64,000 nucleotides of DNA from Streptomyces sp. NP160 (lineage in GTDB: Bacteria; Actinomycetota; Actinomycetes; Actinomycetales; Quadrisphaeraceae), in NCBI RefSeq assembly GCF_006335115.1, contig NZ_VDMJ01000028.1:44537-108536 (forward strand). Direction: 5' to 3'. Made by a program: the position numbers and the translations under genes. This document shows, piece by piece, positions 1 through 8,141 of this stretch. How positions within the stretch are numbered: the stretch's first letter is position 1; every line of letters begins with the position of its first letter. Under the pieces are notes generated by a model. That model was not told the origin of the DNA. It ran no database searches and worked only from the letters and a program-made list of their open reading frames with translations.

Positions 1-204
1 GAGGTAGGAGACCAGCACGTCGGCGCCCTCGCGGGCGTAGGCGATGGCCACGGCACGGCCGATGCCGCTGTCGCCGCCGGTGATGACGGCCTTCTTGCCG
101 GCGAGGCGGCCGGAGCCGCGGTAGCTCTGCTCGCCGTGGTCGGGGGCCGGGTCCATCGCGGCGGTGGTGCCGGGGACCGACTGCTGCTGCGCGGGCTGGG
201 ACAC
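1..204 (-). CDS. SDR family oxidoreductase, N-terminal fragment (cut by window edge)
   Basis: The 68 visible codons begin at a GTG preceded by an AGGAG box about 8 nt away. They encode a polar leader ([13 protein letters not shown]), then [41 protein letters not shown] is the TGxxxGIG nucleotide-binding motif of classical short-chain dehydrogenases, and the long leader is typical of the YghA-like group that reduces aldehydes or ketones with NAD(P)H. The catalytic Ser-Tyr-Lys part lies beyond the left edge, so the substrate cannot be judged. Confidence 0.85.
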   Translation of the reverse strand, partial: MSQPAQQQSVPGTTAAMDPAPDHGEQSYRGSGRLAGKKAVITGGDSGIGRAVAIAYAREGADVLVSYL

Positions 205-360
205 GGTGGTGCTCCTCGGGGTGGCGCGAGGGCCGTCGCGCTCGACCCGGTGCCGGGGCACTACCCCGCGTCCGCCCGCTGACGCACCGCCTGGAGCGGG
301 ACTTCCTTGATCGTCGCTGGTCACGCGGGCGTGGGAGACGGGGGTGCGGCTGCGGCAGGG

Positions 361-366
361 CAGAAT
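361..366 (+). promoter_or_regulatory. candidate -10 element for the purine permease, leaderless arrangement
   Basis: CAGAAT ends 8 nt before the GTG start at 375. This matches the hexamer-to-GTG spacing seen at several other genes here. No -35 box and no Shine-Dalgarno sequence is evident, so this is inference from spacing. Confidence 0.35.
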
Positions 367-374
367 CCCCCCAC

Positions 375-1865
375 GTGGCAGACGCAGCACCCACGCCCAC
401 GAGCTCGCGCGACGGGCGCCCACCCGCCCCTGGCCGCCTGGGCGGTCTCGACAGGTACTTCTCGATCACGGCCCGCGGGTCGACGGTCGGGAGGGAGGTC
501 CGCGGTGGCTTCGCGACCTTCTTCACGATGGCGTACATCGTCGTCCTGAACCCGCTCATCATCGGGACGGCGGCCGACGTCGACGGCCGCGTGCTGGGCG
601 TCCCCGCGGTCGCCGCGGCGACCGCCCTCGTGGCCGGCGTGATGACGCTGCTCATGGGCGTGGTCGGCAGGTACCCCTTCGCCATCGCGGCGGGGCTGGG
701 CCTGAACGCCTTCGTGACGTTCTCCGTGGCCTCGCAGATGACGTGGGCCGAGGCGATGGGCCTGGTGGTCGTCGAGGGGATCGTCATCACGGTGCTGGTG
801 CTCACCGGCTTCCGGACGGCGGTCTTCCGCGCCGTGCCCTCCCAGCTCAAGACGGCCATCGGCGTCGGCATCGGCCTGTTCATCGCGCTCATCGGCTTCG
901 TCGACTCCGGCTTCGTGCGCACCCCCGCGGGCGGCGGAACGCCGCTGGAGCTGGGCGTCGGAGGCAGCCTCACGGGCTGGCCCACCGTCACCTTCGTGGT
1001 GGGCCTGCTGCTCACCCTCGTGCTCATGGCCCGGAAGGTGAAGGGCGCGATCCTCATCGGGATCATCTCGGCGACGGTCTTCGCCGTCGTCGTCGAGGCG
1101 GTCACGGGCGTGGGCCCGCGCACCGCCGCTGACGGCGCGACCAACCCCTCGGGCTGGAGCCTCGTGGTGCCGCAGCTGCCGTCGCAGCTGGTCGGCACGC
1201 CCGACCTGTCGATCATCGGAGCGGTCGACCTGCTCGGCGGCTTCGCCCGCGTCGGCGTCGTCGCTGCGGTGCTCGTCATCTTCACGCTGGTCCTGGCGGA
1301 CTTCTTCGACACCGTCGGCACCGTGACCGGCGTGACCGCCGAGGCCGGACTCCTCGACGCCGACGGCCAGGTCCCCGGCGTGCAGCGGGTGCTGCTCGTC
1401 GACTCGGTGGCCGCGGCGGCCGGTGGCCTCGGCTCGGTGTCGTCCAACACGACCTTCGTCGAGTCGGCCGCGGGTGTCGGCGAGGGCGCCCGGACCGGGC
1501 TCGCGAGCGTCGTCACGGGCGTGCTGTTCCTGCTGGCGGTGTTCTTCACGCCGCTGGTGGAGGTCGTGCCGTTCGAGGCCGCCTCGCCCGCGCTCGTCGT
1601 CGTCGGGTTCCTCATGGCCACCCAGGTGCGCTCGCTGGACTGGAGCGACCTGGCGCTCGCGGTGCCGGCGTTCCTGACCATCGTGGTCATGCCGTTCACG
1701 TACTCGATCAGCAACGGCATCGGCGCGGGGCTGGTCTCCTACGCGCTGCTCATGGCGGTGACGGGGCGCGCGAAGACGGTGCACCCGCTGCTGTGGCTGC
1801 TGGCGGCGCTGTTCGTCGTGTACTTCGCGATCGCGCCGGTCGAGTCGCTGCTCGGCGTCCGCTGA
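375..1865 (+). CDS. NCS2/AzgA-type purine (adenine/guanine/hypoxanthine) permease
   Basis: This is a 496-residue polytopic membrane protein, a normal length for the AzgA/PbuG branch of the NCS2 nucleobase-cation symporters that import purine bases with protons. Family signatures include the N-terminal [12 protein letters not shown] segment, AGLGLNAF near residue 107, [14 protein letters not shown] near 309 and [20 protein letters not shown] near 357. The GTG start has no clear ribosome site. It stands alone on the plus strand between a divergent SDR gene and the downstream thpR. Which purine it carries cannot be read from sequence. Confidence 0.9.
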   Translation: MADAAPTPTSSRDGRPPAPGRLGGLDRYFSITARGSTVGREVRGGFATFFTMAYIVVLNPLIIGTAADVDGRVLGVPAVAAATALVAGVMTLLMGVVGRYPFAIAAGLGLNAFVTFSVASQMTWAEAMGLVVVEGIVITVLVLTGFRTAVFRAVPSQLKTAIGVGIGLFIALIGFVDSGFVRTPAGGGTPLELGVGGSLTGWPTVTFVVGLLLTLVLMARKVKGAILIGIISATVFAVVVEAVTGVGPRTAADGATNPSGWSLVVPQLPSQLVGTPDLSIIGAVDLLGGFARVGVVAAVLVIFTLVLADFFDTVGTVTGVTAEAGLLDADGQVPGVQRVLLVDSVAAAAGGLGSVSSNTTFVESAAGVGEGARTGLASVVTGVLFLLAVFFTPLVEVVPFEAASPALVVVGFLMATQVRSLDWSDLALAVPAFLTIVVMPFTYSISNGIGAGLVSYALLMAVTGRAKTVHPLLWLLAALFVVYFAIAPVESLLGVR

Positions 1866-1888
1866 CCCCGCCCCCACCCCCCGGCCGG

Positions 1889-1913
1889 CCGTGATCATGG
1901 ACCTCCGGAGCAC
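1889..1913 (+). repeat. dispersed CCGTGATCATGG element, subtype A, directly 5' of thpR
   Basis: The 25 bases start with the CCGTGATCATGG core and continue into ACCTCCGGAGCAC. The element at 7163-7187 (opposite strand) matches it at 24 of 25 positions, and 40630-40654 is a third, more diverged copy. Its GGAG lies 8 nt before the ATG at 1917, so the repeat appears to supply the ribosome-binding site of the next gene. Confidence 0.75.
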
Positions 1914-1916
1914 GTG

Positions 1917-2519
1917 ATGCGCCTCTTCGTGTCCCTGGAGCCACCGCTGGACGCGACGCAGCCGGTGGCCGACGCCGTCGCCGAGCTCGGCCGGGTGCCG
2001 GGCGTGCGGTGGTCGCCTCCGTCCCGCTGGCACGTGACCCTGGCGTTCCTCGGTGAGCTCGACGACGACGACGTCCGCCGTCTGCTGCCGCCGCTGCGCT
2101 CCGCCGCGGCGGCGACCGGTCCGGTGAGGCTGCGTCTGGCGGGCACGGGGACCTTCGGCACGAGCGTGCTCTGGGCGGGGGTGACCGGCGACGTCGAGCG
2201 GCTCGCGGCCCTGGCGGCTGGCGTCGCCGACGCGGCGCGGGCGGCCGGGGTGGCGATCGAGGAGCGCGCCTACCGGCCGCACGTCACGCTCGCGCGCGCC
2301 GCCGGGCGGGGTGGGGCCGGCGCGCTCGGCCAGCTGGCCGACCAGCTGGCCGACCAGCTGATCGGCGCGCGGGGACCGACGTGGACCGCCACCGGAGCGC
2401 GACTGGTGCGCAGCCACACCTCTGACGGGCGCTACGAGGTGCTGGAGCACCTGCCGCTGGTGGCCGACGCTCCATGGTCACGGAGGGGCAGGGGAGGTCA
2501 GCGGCCGCGGGACAGGTAG
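1917..2519 (+). CDS. thpR: RNA 2',3'-cyclic phosphodiesterase (2H phosphoesterase family)
   Basis: The 200-residue product has both catalytic HxTx motifs of the 2H phosphoesterases, HVTL at residues 39-42 and HVTL at 122-125, in the spacing expected of ThpR/LigT enzymes that open 2',3'-cyclic phosphate ends on RNA. It begins MRLFVSLEPP, close to the usual MRLFVAL start. ATG 1917 is preferred over GTG 1914 because a GGAG lies 8 nt upstream. A short LADQLADQL duplication lies near residue 140. The tail overlaps the convergent ABC ATPase gene by 22 nt, and the last 15 or so residues are low complexity. Confidence 0.88.
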   Translation: MRLFVSLEPPLDATQPVADAVAELGRVPGVRWSPPSRWHVTLAFLGELDDDDVRRLLPPLRSAAAATGPVRLRLAGTGTFGTSVLWAGVTGDVERLAALAAGVADAARAAGVAIEERAYRPHVTLARAAGRGGAGALGQLADQLADQLIGARGPTWTATGARLVRSHTSDGRYEVLEHLPLVADAPWSRRGRGGQRPRDR

Positions 2520-3463
2520 GTCCTGCGGACGACGTCCTCCACGTCGGGCTCCTCCACGGACAGGTCGCGCACCTCCACCCGGTCGCTCACCGCTGACAGG
2601 ACCACCGCCGCCGTCGTGGCCGCGTCGTCGAACGCCAGCCGCTGGCGCAGCCCGCCGGCCTCGCTGCCGAGGTGCTCGGCGTGCGGTACGCCCACCAGGT
2701 CCGGGCTCGGCGCGGCCAGGTCCACCACGAGCACCCGGCGCGCGCCCACCTCCTTCGACAGACCGCTGAGCGACCCGTCGTAGGCCAGGCGGCCGCGGTC
2801 GACCAGCAGCACCCGCTCGCACAGCCGGGACACGTCACCCATGTCGTGGGTGGTGAGCAGCAGCGTGGTGCCGTGCGCCGCCCGCTCGGCCAGGAGGAAC
2901 TCCCGCAGCCGCTGCTTGCTCAGCACGTCCAGGCCGATGGTGGGCTCGTCGAGCACGAGCAGGTCGGGGGAGTGCAGCAGCGCCGCGGCCACCTCCCCGC
3001 GCATCCGCTGCCCCAGCGACAGCTGCCGCACGGGCGCTGTGAGGAACTCGCCCAGCTCGAGGCGTTCGACCAGCTCGGCCGTCCGCTCGCGCTCCCGCGC
3101 AGCGCTCAGCCCGTGCACGGCGGCGAGGATCCGGTACGACTCCGCCAGCGGCAGGTCCCACCACAGCTGCGACCGCTGCCCGAAGACCACCCCCAGCCGC
3201 CGGGCCAGTGCCCGGCGCTGAGCGACCGGCTCCAGCCCGCAGGTCGTCACCGTGCCGGAGGTGGGCACGAGGATGCCGGCGAGCATCTTGATCGTCGTCG
3301 ACTTCCCCGCGCCGTTCGCGCCGATGTACCCCACCGACTCCCCGGCCCCGATGGTCAGGGTGAGGTCGTCGACAGCGGTCACCTCGCGCCGCCCGAGCAC
3401 GCCGGACCGCACGCGGAACCTCCGCGTGAGCCGCTCCACCTGCACGGCGGGCGTCGTCGTCAT
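2498..3463 (-). CDS. ABC-2 type exporter, ATP-binding subunit
   Basis: The 321-residue ATPase has Walker A GANGAGKST at residues 48-56, the signature LSLGQRMRGE, Walker B LLVLDEPTIGLD and the switch histidine in TTHDM. The C-terminal 70 or so residues extend past the nucleotide-binding fold, as in the ABC-2 ATPases that pair with ABC2_membrane_6 permeases. The start overlaps the stop of the permease gene (ATGA), so translation is probably coupled. It is the last gene of a three-gene exporter operon. The substrate is unknown. Confidence 0.9.
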   Translation of the reverse strand: MTTTPAVQVERLTRRFRVRSGVLGRREVTAVDDLTLTIGAGESVGYIGANGAGKSTTIKMLAGILVPTSGTVTTCGLEPVAQRRALARRLGVVFGQRSQLWWDLPLAESYRILAAVHGLSAARERERTAELVERLELGEFLTAPVRQLSLGQRMRGEVAAALLHSPDLLVLDEPTIGLDVLSKQRLREFLLAERAAHGTTLLLTTHDMGDVSRLCERVLLVDRGRLAYDGSLSGLSKEVGARRVLVVDLAAPSPDLVGVPHAEHLGSEAGGLRQRLAFDDAATTAAVVLSAVSDRVEVRDLSVEEPDVEDVVRRTYLSRGR

Positions 3464-4284
3464 CCTCCGCCCCCCTGGTAGTGCCGCACGCCGGTGCGCC
3501 AGGCCAGCAGCGCGACCGCCCACGTCCACACCGCGGCGAGCGGCGCCAGCCAGCCGGCCCACCCGGGCAGCCACCCCGGCCCCGGCAGGTCGAGCAGCGC
3601 CACCACCGGCAGGTACGCGGTGAACGCCATCGGGATGGCGAAGCCGAAGACCGCCACGAGGGGCTTCGCCCACACCGACGCCGGCTGCGTGGCGGCGTAG
3701 CGGCCGCCGTAGACGGCGGCGGCGGTGGCCTCGGCCGCGTCCACGAGGAAGAACTGCACGCCCGCCGCCGCCACGAACACCGCCGCGAACGTCAGCGCGC
3801 TGGTCAGGACCACGAGCGCCAGGAACGCGACGAGCAGCGGCGTCCAGGCGACGTCGTTGACCGCCACGCCCACGCCGAGCGCCACCACGGCCACGCCGAT
3901 GCGCGTGACGCGTCGCAGGCTGATGTCGCTGGTCACCAGCTGCGCGAGCAGCGGCTGGGGCCGCAGGTAGAAGACGTCGAGGGTGCCGCTGCGCAGGTAG
4001 GTCGGCAGCGTGTCGAGGTGGCCGACGACGAGGTCGGCGAGGCTGAAGGACAGGTCGGCGATGCCGAAGACCAGGACGACGGCGGCGAGGTCGAGCCCGC
4101 CGAGGCTGTCCACGGAGTGGAACAGCACGAGCACCTCGGCCAGCTGGACGACGCCGACCAGCAGCGAGCTGAGCAGGTCGAGCGCGAAGCCGCCGCGGTA
4201 GCTGGTCTGGCTGCGGACGCGGCTGGCGACGACGGCGCGGTAGGGGCGCCACCGCGAGCCCCGCCGCCCCAGGACCTCAGCCAC
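3460..4284 (-). CDS. ABC-2 type exporter permease (ABC2_membrane_6-like), second subunit
   Basis: The 274-residue protein has about six hydrophobic segments, with the conserved-looking DLVVGHLDTLPTYLRSGTLD loop and YLRPQPLLAQ typical of the paired permeases formerly called DUF990. The GTG start overlaps the upstream permease by 8 nt and the stop overlaps the ATPase start by 4 nt. It should form a heterodimeric membrane pore with the 4277-5140 product. Confidence 0.85.
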   Translation of the reverse strand: MAEVLGRRGSRWRPYRAVVASRVRSQTSYRGGFALDLLSSLLVGVVQLAEVLVLFHSVDSLGGLDLAAVVLVFGIADLSFSLADLVVGHLDTLPTYLRSGTLDVFYLRPQPLLAQLVTSDISLRRVTRIGVAVVALGVGVAVNDVAWTPLLVAFLALVVLTSALTFAAVFVAAAGVQFFLVDAAEATAAAVYGGRYAATQPASVWAKPLVAVFGFAIPMAFTAYLPVVALLDLPGPGWLPGWAGWLAPLAAVWTWAVALLAWRTGVRHYQGGGG

Positions 4285-5140
4285 CCTGCACCTCCAGGCG
4301 GCGTCGGCCGGCGCGGGTCATCAGCTGGCCGGCCACGAGCGCGCCCGCCAGCCAGGCGAGCTGGGTGAGCAGGGCGAGCGCGGCCTCGGCGCCGACCACG
4401 CGGCCGGAGAGCAGGTCCACCGGTGTCTGCAGCATCGAGGGGAACGGCGTCGCCTGCGCCAGCGCGAACAGCCGACCCGGGAAGATCGACACCGGGACGA
4501 ACAGTCCGGCGAAGAAGCCGGCCACCACCATGTAGAAGACCTGCAGCCCGCGGGTCTCCACGGTCCAGAAGCCGGTGGCGGCCACGAGGTAGACCACGAG
4601 GTGCGACAGGACGACGGCGAGCAGTGCGCTGAGGAGCCCGGCGCCCAGGACGGCGGGGTCGAGGGGGATGCGCATGCCGCCGACCGTCAGCGCGAGCACG
4701 AGGATCGGTACCCCGCGCGGCAGCAGCGAGAACAGCGCCCGGCCGACCTCCTGCGCCGTGGTGGAGGTCTGCAGGTCCAGGGGTCGGAGCAGGTCGACGG
4801 CGACGCTGCCGTCCCGCATCCGGTCCGCCAGGTCGATGCGCCCGAAGAGGTTGACCGAGCCGAGCAGCGCCTGGCTGAGCCAGGCGTAGGCGATGACGGC
4901 ACGGGTGTCGTACCCCGCCAGCTCGCCGCCGCCCGCGGCCACGGCGGCGGTGAGCACGCTGACCTTGAGGAAGCCGAAGGTCGCGTTGGCGACGAGGCCG
5001 CCCAGCGCTGCTGCCCGGTAGGTGGAGCCGCGGCGCCAGCCGGCGGCGAGCAGGCGACCGTGCACCCGCAGCCAGGTCGCGCCGGTGGGGCTGTGGTCAG
5101 GGCCCGCCTGCGCTGGCTGGCCGTCGTGACGCACGGTCAC
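4277..5140 (-). CDS. ABC-2 type exporter permease (ABC2_membrane_6-like), first subunit
   Basis: The 287-residue membrane protein is paralogous to the next gene, with a cytosolic N-terminus of about 40 residues and the motif DLADRMRDGSVAVDLLRPLDLQ, equivalent to the short loop of the partner. It is the first gene of the exporter operon. The GTG start is MTVRHDG-type with no strong ribosome site. The 164-bp leader upstream holds an inverted pair of the dispersed GTGATCATGG element. Confidence 0.85.
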   Translation of the reverse strand: MTVRHDGQPAQAGPDHSPTGATWLRVHGRLLAAGWRRGSTYRAAALGGLVANATFGFLKVSVLTAAVAAGGGELAGYDTRAVIAYAWLSQALLGSVNLFGRIDLADRMRDGSVAVDLLRPLDLQTSTTAQEVGRALFSLLPRGVPILVLALTVGGMRIPLDPAVLGAGLLSALLAVVLSHLVVYLVAATGFWTVETRGLQVFYMVVAGFFAGLFVPVSIFPGRLFALAQATPFPSMLQTPVDLLSGRVVGAEAALALLTQLAWLAGALVAGQLMTRAGRRRLEVQGG

Positions 5141-5202
5141 AGGAACCTACTCGCGAGGCCACCTCCCGCCAACCCCTCGATCACCGCGGGGTGGCCGACC
5201 GT

Positions 5203-5254
5203 CCATGATCACGGTGGTAGCGGGAGCACGAACCCCGTCCCACCGTGATCATGG
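5203..5254. repeat. inverted pair of the GTGATCATGG element
   Basis: CCATGATCACGGTGG (5203-5217) and CCACCGTGATCATGG (5240-5254) are perfect 15-bp inverted arms around a 22-nt loop. They lie in the 164-bp gap between the acetyltransferase gene, which ends at 5305, and the exporter start, both on the minus strand. The pair could terminate the acetyltransferase transcript. Otherwise I see only the exporter's presumed promoter here. Confidence 0.8.
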
Positions 5255-5304
5255 TCCCCCGCAAGCGGGAGGTGCCCCCAGGTCGGCCACCAGGCTCGGC
5301 GGGG

Positions 5305-5775
5305 TCACAGCTCCAGCGCGTAGGTCCGGTAGGTGGTGTCGCGGACCCAGCCCTCGCTCTCGTAGAGGGCCTGCGCGGACGTGTTGGTGTGCGCGGTCTC
5401 GAGGACGGCCGTCGTCGCGCCCGCGGCGCGCGCCCGCTCGGCGACGGCGCGCAGCAGCGCCCGCCCGACACCGAGCCGGCGGGCGGCCGGGTCGACGAAG
5501 AGGTCGTAGAGCACCCACGCCGGGGCGAGCTCGAGCGAGGCCCAGGAGGGGTAGCACTGCGCGAACCCCACCACCGCCCCACCGCGGGCGGGGTCCTCGG
5601 CGAGCAGGACGACGCCCTCCCCGTTCGCGATCCGCGCTGCCAGGTACGCGATCACCTCGGCGGGCTCGCGGGGGTGCTCGTAGAAGTCGAGGTAGCCGGC
5701 GAACAGCCGCGCCACCTCCTCGACGTCGTCGACCGTCGCCGTCCGCACCACCACACCGCTGGTCACGGGGGTCAT
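5305..5775 (-). CDS. GNAT family N-acetyltransferase
   Basis: The 156-residue protein covers one GNAT fold. RRLGVGRALLRAV near residue 98 is the (Q/R)xxGxG/A acetyl-CoA pyrophosphate loop, VLYDLFVDPAAR is strand beta-4, and ALYESEGWV is the C-terminal substrate-side motif. The acceptor substrate is not predictable. The ATG start is well placed and the gene appears monocistronic. Confidence 0.88.
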   Translation of the reverse strand: MTPVTSGVVVRTATVDDVEEVARLFAGYLDFYEHPREPAEVIAYLAARIANGEGVVLLAEDPARGGAVVGFAQCYPSWASLELAPAWVLYDLFVDPAARRLGVGRALLRAVAERARAAGATTAVLETAHTNTSAQALYESEGWVRDTTYRTYALEL

Positions 5776-5882
5776 CCTGGCGCGCCGTGCGGAGCGCCGG
5801 AAGGGATGGCCGACCTGGGGAATCGGCCGACGGAGGGCGAGGGCGCTTGCGACCGAGCGGGGGCGAGCCCCACAGTGAGCGG

Positions 5883-6230
5883 GTGAGCCAGGAGCGCGGA
5901 GCCGTCCACCGGCTCGTCGTCGCGCTCGCGGTGCTGCTCGGGCCGCTGCTCCTGCTGGGGCCGTCCGCCCTGTCCGGCCACGGGCTGCCGCAGGCCCTCG
6001 CCGGCGGCGCGCTGGCCGCGGCCGTCCTCGCCGGTTCCGCGCTGGCCGCTGGCCTCGCGGTGGCGACGGCGCTCGCCGTCCTGCTGCTCACCGCTCCACC
6101 GCGCGCGCCCGCCGCGGTGCGCTGGCAGGCGGACGTCGTCGTCCGCCTCGACGACAGGCCGGGACGCCCCGGCCGCACGCGCTCACGGGCGCCGGGCGCG
6201 GGGACCTCCCCGCGCCGCCTCGCCTGCTGA
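5883..6230 (+). CDS. DUF6412-like small membrane protein upstream of yidC
   Basis: This short gene starts at GTG 5883. The 115 residues carry two closely spaced hydrophobic segments (residues about 8-25 and 35-60), then a proline/arginine-rich tail beginning PPRAPAAVRWQADVVVRLDD and ending in PGRPGRTRSRAPGA. This layout and its place just before a YidC gene match the actinobacterial DUF6412 family. A CACAGT hexamer lies 6 nt before the GTG. The function is unknown. A role with the neighbouring insertase is suggested by context only. Confidence 0.7.
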   Translation: MSQERGAVHRLVVALAVLLGPLLLLGPSALSGHGLPQALAGGALAAAVLAGSALAAGLAVATALAVLLLTAPPRAPAAVRWQADVVVRLDDRPGRPGRTRSRAPGAGTSPRRLAC

Positions 6231-6279
6231 CGACCCGGCGCGGGGGACCACCGTCCCCTCGCACGTCTGGAGCGTCCGC

Positions 6280-7155
6280 ATGCCCTCGTCCTGGTCCCTG
6301 CTCAACCCGCTCGCCTGGCTGGAGACCGCGGTCTCCGGCGTCCTCGTCGCCGCGCACGCGCTGCTCGGCGCGCTCGGGCTCGACCCCGCCTCCGGTGCCG
6401 CGTGGGTCGGCGCCGTCGTCGTCCTCGTGGTGCTGGTGCGGCTCGCGCTGCTGCCGCTGGTGCTGCGGCAGGTGCGGGTCTCCCACCGGCTGGCGCGCAT
6501 CGCCCCGCAGCTGCGCGCGCTGCAGGGCCGGTACTCCCGGCCCACCGGTCCGGGCGGGCGGAGGCAGCTCACGCGCGACCCCGCCGAGCTGGCCCGGTGG
6601 CGTGCCGAGCAGAAGGCGCTGCACGCCGAGGCCGGGGCATCGCCGCTGTCCTTCCTGCCGGTGCTGCTGCAGCTCCCGGTGATGGTCGCGCTGGCGCGGG
6701 TGCTCGACGGGGCCGCCCGCGGGCACGCCGTCGGGCTGCTGACGCCGGTGGCCGCGGCCCAGGCCGGGGCCGCCACGGTGCTGGGCGCACCGCTGTCCGC
6801 CTCGCTGCTGGGTGGGGGCGACGGTGGAGCGGGGACGCTCGCGGCAGCGGCGCTCGTCGTCGTCGTCGCGGTGGCGACGTGGGTCACCACGCACCGCCAG
6901 CTCGCCCTCGGCACCGCCCCCGAGGCGCTGGAGGGGCCGGTCGGCCAGGCCCAGCGGATGACCGTCTGGCTGGTGCCGCTGGCCATGGCCGCCGCCAGCG
7001 CGGCGGTGCCGCTGGGGCTGCTCGTGTACTGGGCCAGCTCGGCGGTGTGGTCGCTCGGCCAGGGCGCAGCGCTGCTGAGGTGGATGCCGACGCCGGGGAC
7101 GCCGGCCGCAGCCGCGCGCGAGCGGCGGCTGGCGGCGCGCGAGGTCGGGGTGTGA
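6280..7155 (+). CDS. YidC/Oxa1/Alb3-type membrane protein insertase (paralogue)
   Basis: The 291-residue protein resembles the short actinobacterial YidC paralogues: an N-terminal membrane segment, a cytoplasmic LRQVRVSHRLARIAPQLRAL helical hairpin, PLSFLPVLLQLPVMVALARV near residue 128, and a final LVYWASSAVWSLGQ segment. It lacks the large periplasmic domain of Gram-negative YidC. This second copy, paired with DUF6412 and away from rpmH/rnpA, is probably not the housekeeping insertase. The likely role is inserting a subset of membrane proteins. Confidence 0.85.
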   Translation: MPSSWSLLNPLAWLETAVSGVLVAAHALLGALGLDPASGAAWVGAVVVLVVLVRLALLPLVLRQVRVSHRLARIAPQLRALQGRYSRPTGPGGRRQLTRDPAELARWRAEQKALHAEAGASPLSFLPVLLQLPVMVALARVLDGAARGHAVGLLTPVAAAQAGAATVLGAPLSASLLGGGDGGAGTLAAAALVVVVAVATWVTTHRQLALGTAPEALEGPVGQAQRMTVWLVPLAMAAASAAVPLGLLVYWASSAVWSLGQGAALLRWMPTPGTPAAAARERRLAAREVGV

Positions 7156-7162
7156 GGCGGTG

Positions 7163-7187
7163 GTGCTCCGGAAGTCCATGATCACGG
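7163..7187 (-). repeat. dispersed CCGTGATCATGG element, subtype A
   Basis: Read on the minus strand this is CCGTGATCATGG followed by ACTTCCGGAGCAC. It differs from the copy at 1889-1913 at one position. It lies between the YidC stop and the FHA gene promoter, in the opposite orientation to the first copy. Confidence 0.75.
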
Positions 7188-7215
7188 TGGGGTGGGCCGG
7201 GCGCCGGGGGAGGGC

Positions 7216-7221
7216 TACGCT
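7216..7221 (+). promoter_or_regulatory. candidate -10 element, leaderless FHA regulator gene
   Basis: TACGCT ends 7 nt before GTG 7229. There is no Shine-Dalgarno sequence in the gap. The same hexamer-spacer-GTG layout recurs at 26658, 27326, 41661, 48743 and 54690. Confidence 0.45.
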
Positions 7222-7228
7222 CCGCGGC

Positions 7229-8014
7229 GTGCCCTCGCAGGTGCCCCGCCCCCCGGTGGCCGTGGTCCGGTGCGGTGGCCAGCGCCGCGAGCTCGCGCCG
7301 GGGGAGCAGCTCGCCTTCGGCCGCGGGCAGGGCAACGACCTGCGCATCGGTCACGACCCGGCCGACCTGCGCATCCCGCGCTACGCCGGCCGCCTCGAGT
7401 GCCGCCCCGACGGCGTGCTGCTCCACAACACCTCAGACAAGCGGGCGCTGGTGGTGGAGACCTTCCCCGGCGAGCCGTTCGAGGTGGCCCCGCTCATGGT
7501 GGCCGGCACCGGCCCGCACGACCTCGTCACCGTGCGGATCGACGGCGAGCACGGCCGGTACGCGCTGTCCGTGGACGTCACCGGGCTCCGCGCGGCCGGG
7601 CCCGCGCCGCGGGCGCCGCTGCCCATGACGGCGGTGGTCGGCGGCCCGAGCAGCGCGACGGTCGGCTTCGCCCGGATCGAGTCGCTCACCCCGCGCCACC
7701 GGCTGCTGCTGTGCGCGTTGTGCCTGCCGTCGGCGTTCGGGTGGAACGGCCAGCACGGCACGCCGTCCTACGCCGAGATGGAGCAGATCCTCGCCGAGCG
7801 CGGACACCGCACCAGCGCCAAGACCGTCCGCAACGTCCTGGACGACCTGCGCCGGGAGCTGGCCACCGCGCACGGCGTCGACGGGGTGTGGGAGGAGGCC
7901 GGCGCCGAGCGCGCGGGCCGGGAGTCGTACCTCCCGCGGCTGGCGCGGTGGGCGCGCCTGAGCGGCAACGTCACCACCGAGGAGCTCGCCGACTTCGAGG
8001 CCCTCGCCGGCTGA
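7229..8014 (+). CDS. FHA-domain protein with C-terminal winged-helix-like region
   Basis: The 261-residue product begins MPSQVPRPPVAVVRCGG. An FHA-like fold covers residues about 10-110 (LAFGRGQGNDLRIG, then RYAGRLECRPDGVLLHN), which would bind phosphothreonine. After a linker, LTPRHRLLLCALCLP, SYAEMEQILAERGHRTSAKTV and VRNVLDDLRREL look like a helix-turn-helix core. Such proteins are typical readers of Ser/Thr kinase signals, and two kinases lie just downstream. A start at 7160 is possible in frame but would translate the dispersed repeat. TACGCT 7 nt before GTG 7229 supports the shorter form. Confidence 0.75.
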   Translation: MPSQVPRPPVAVVRCGGQRRELAPGEQLAFGRGQGNDLRIGHDPADLRIPRYAGRLECRPDGVLLHNTSDKRALVVETFPGEPFEVAPLMVAGTGPHDLVTVRIDGEHGRYALSVDVTGLRAAGPAPRAPLPMTAVVGGPSSATVGFARIESLTPRHRLLLCALCLPSAFGWNGQHGTPSYAEMEQILAERGHRTSAKTVRNVLDDLRRELATAHGVDGVWEEAGAERAGRESYLPRLARWARLSGNVTTEELADFEALAG

Positions 8015-8141
8015 CACGACCTCTGACCTGCGAGGACGACGACGCCGGGCACCCGTGCCCTGCTGCGCGGAGCGCGGTCGGAGTTGTCTCTCCTCATCGC
8101 CACCGGCACCCCGCCGGGGCAGGCACACCGAGGAGCCCGCC

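Noticed and set aside
205..374. Purine riboswitch upstream of the AzgA-type permease
   Set aside because: No pairing pattern or conserved loop bases of the purine riboswitch were found, and the CAGAAT-to-GTG spacing argues for a leaderless gene.
321..2450. Very long open frame on the minus strand opposite the purine permease and thpR
   Set aside because: Its product is Arg/His/Gly-rich with no domain. It is an antisense shadow caused by high third-position GC. Many similar long frames in the window were dropped for the same reason.
3464..4252. N-terminal half of a 584-codon minus-strand frame running through the second exporter permease
   Set aside because: Only the part from ATG 3463 has ATPase motifs. 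The upstream half overlaps the permease in another frame and is Arg/Pro-rich.
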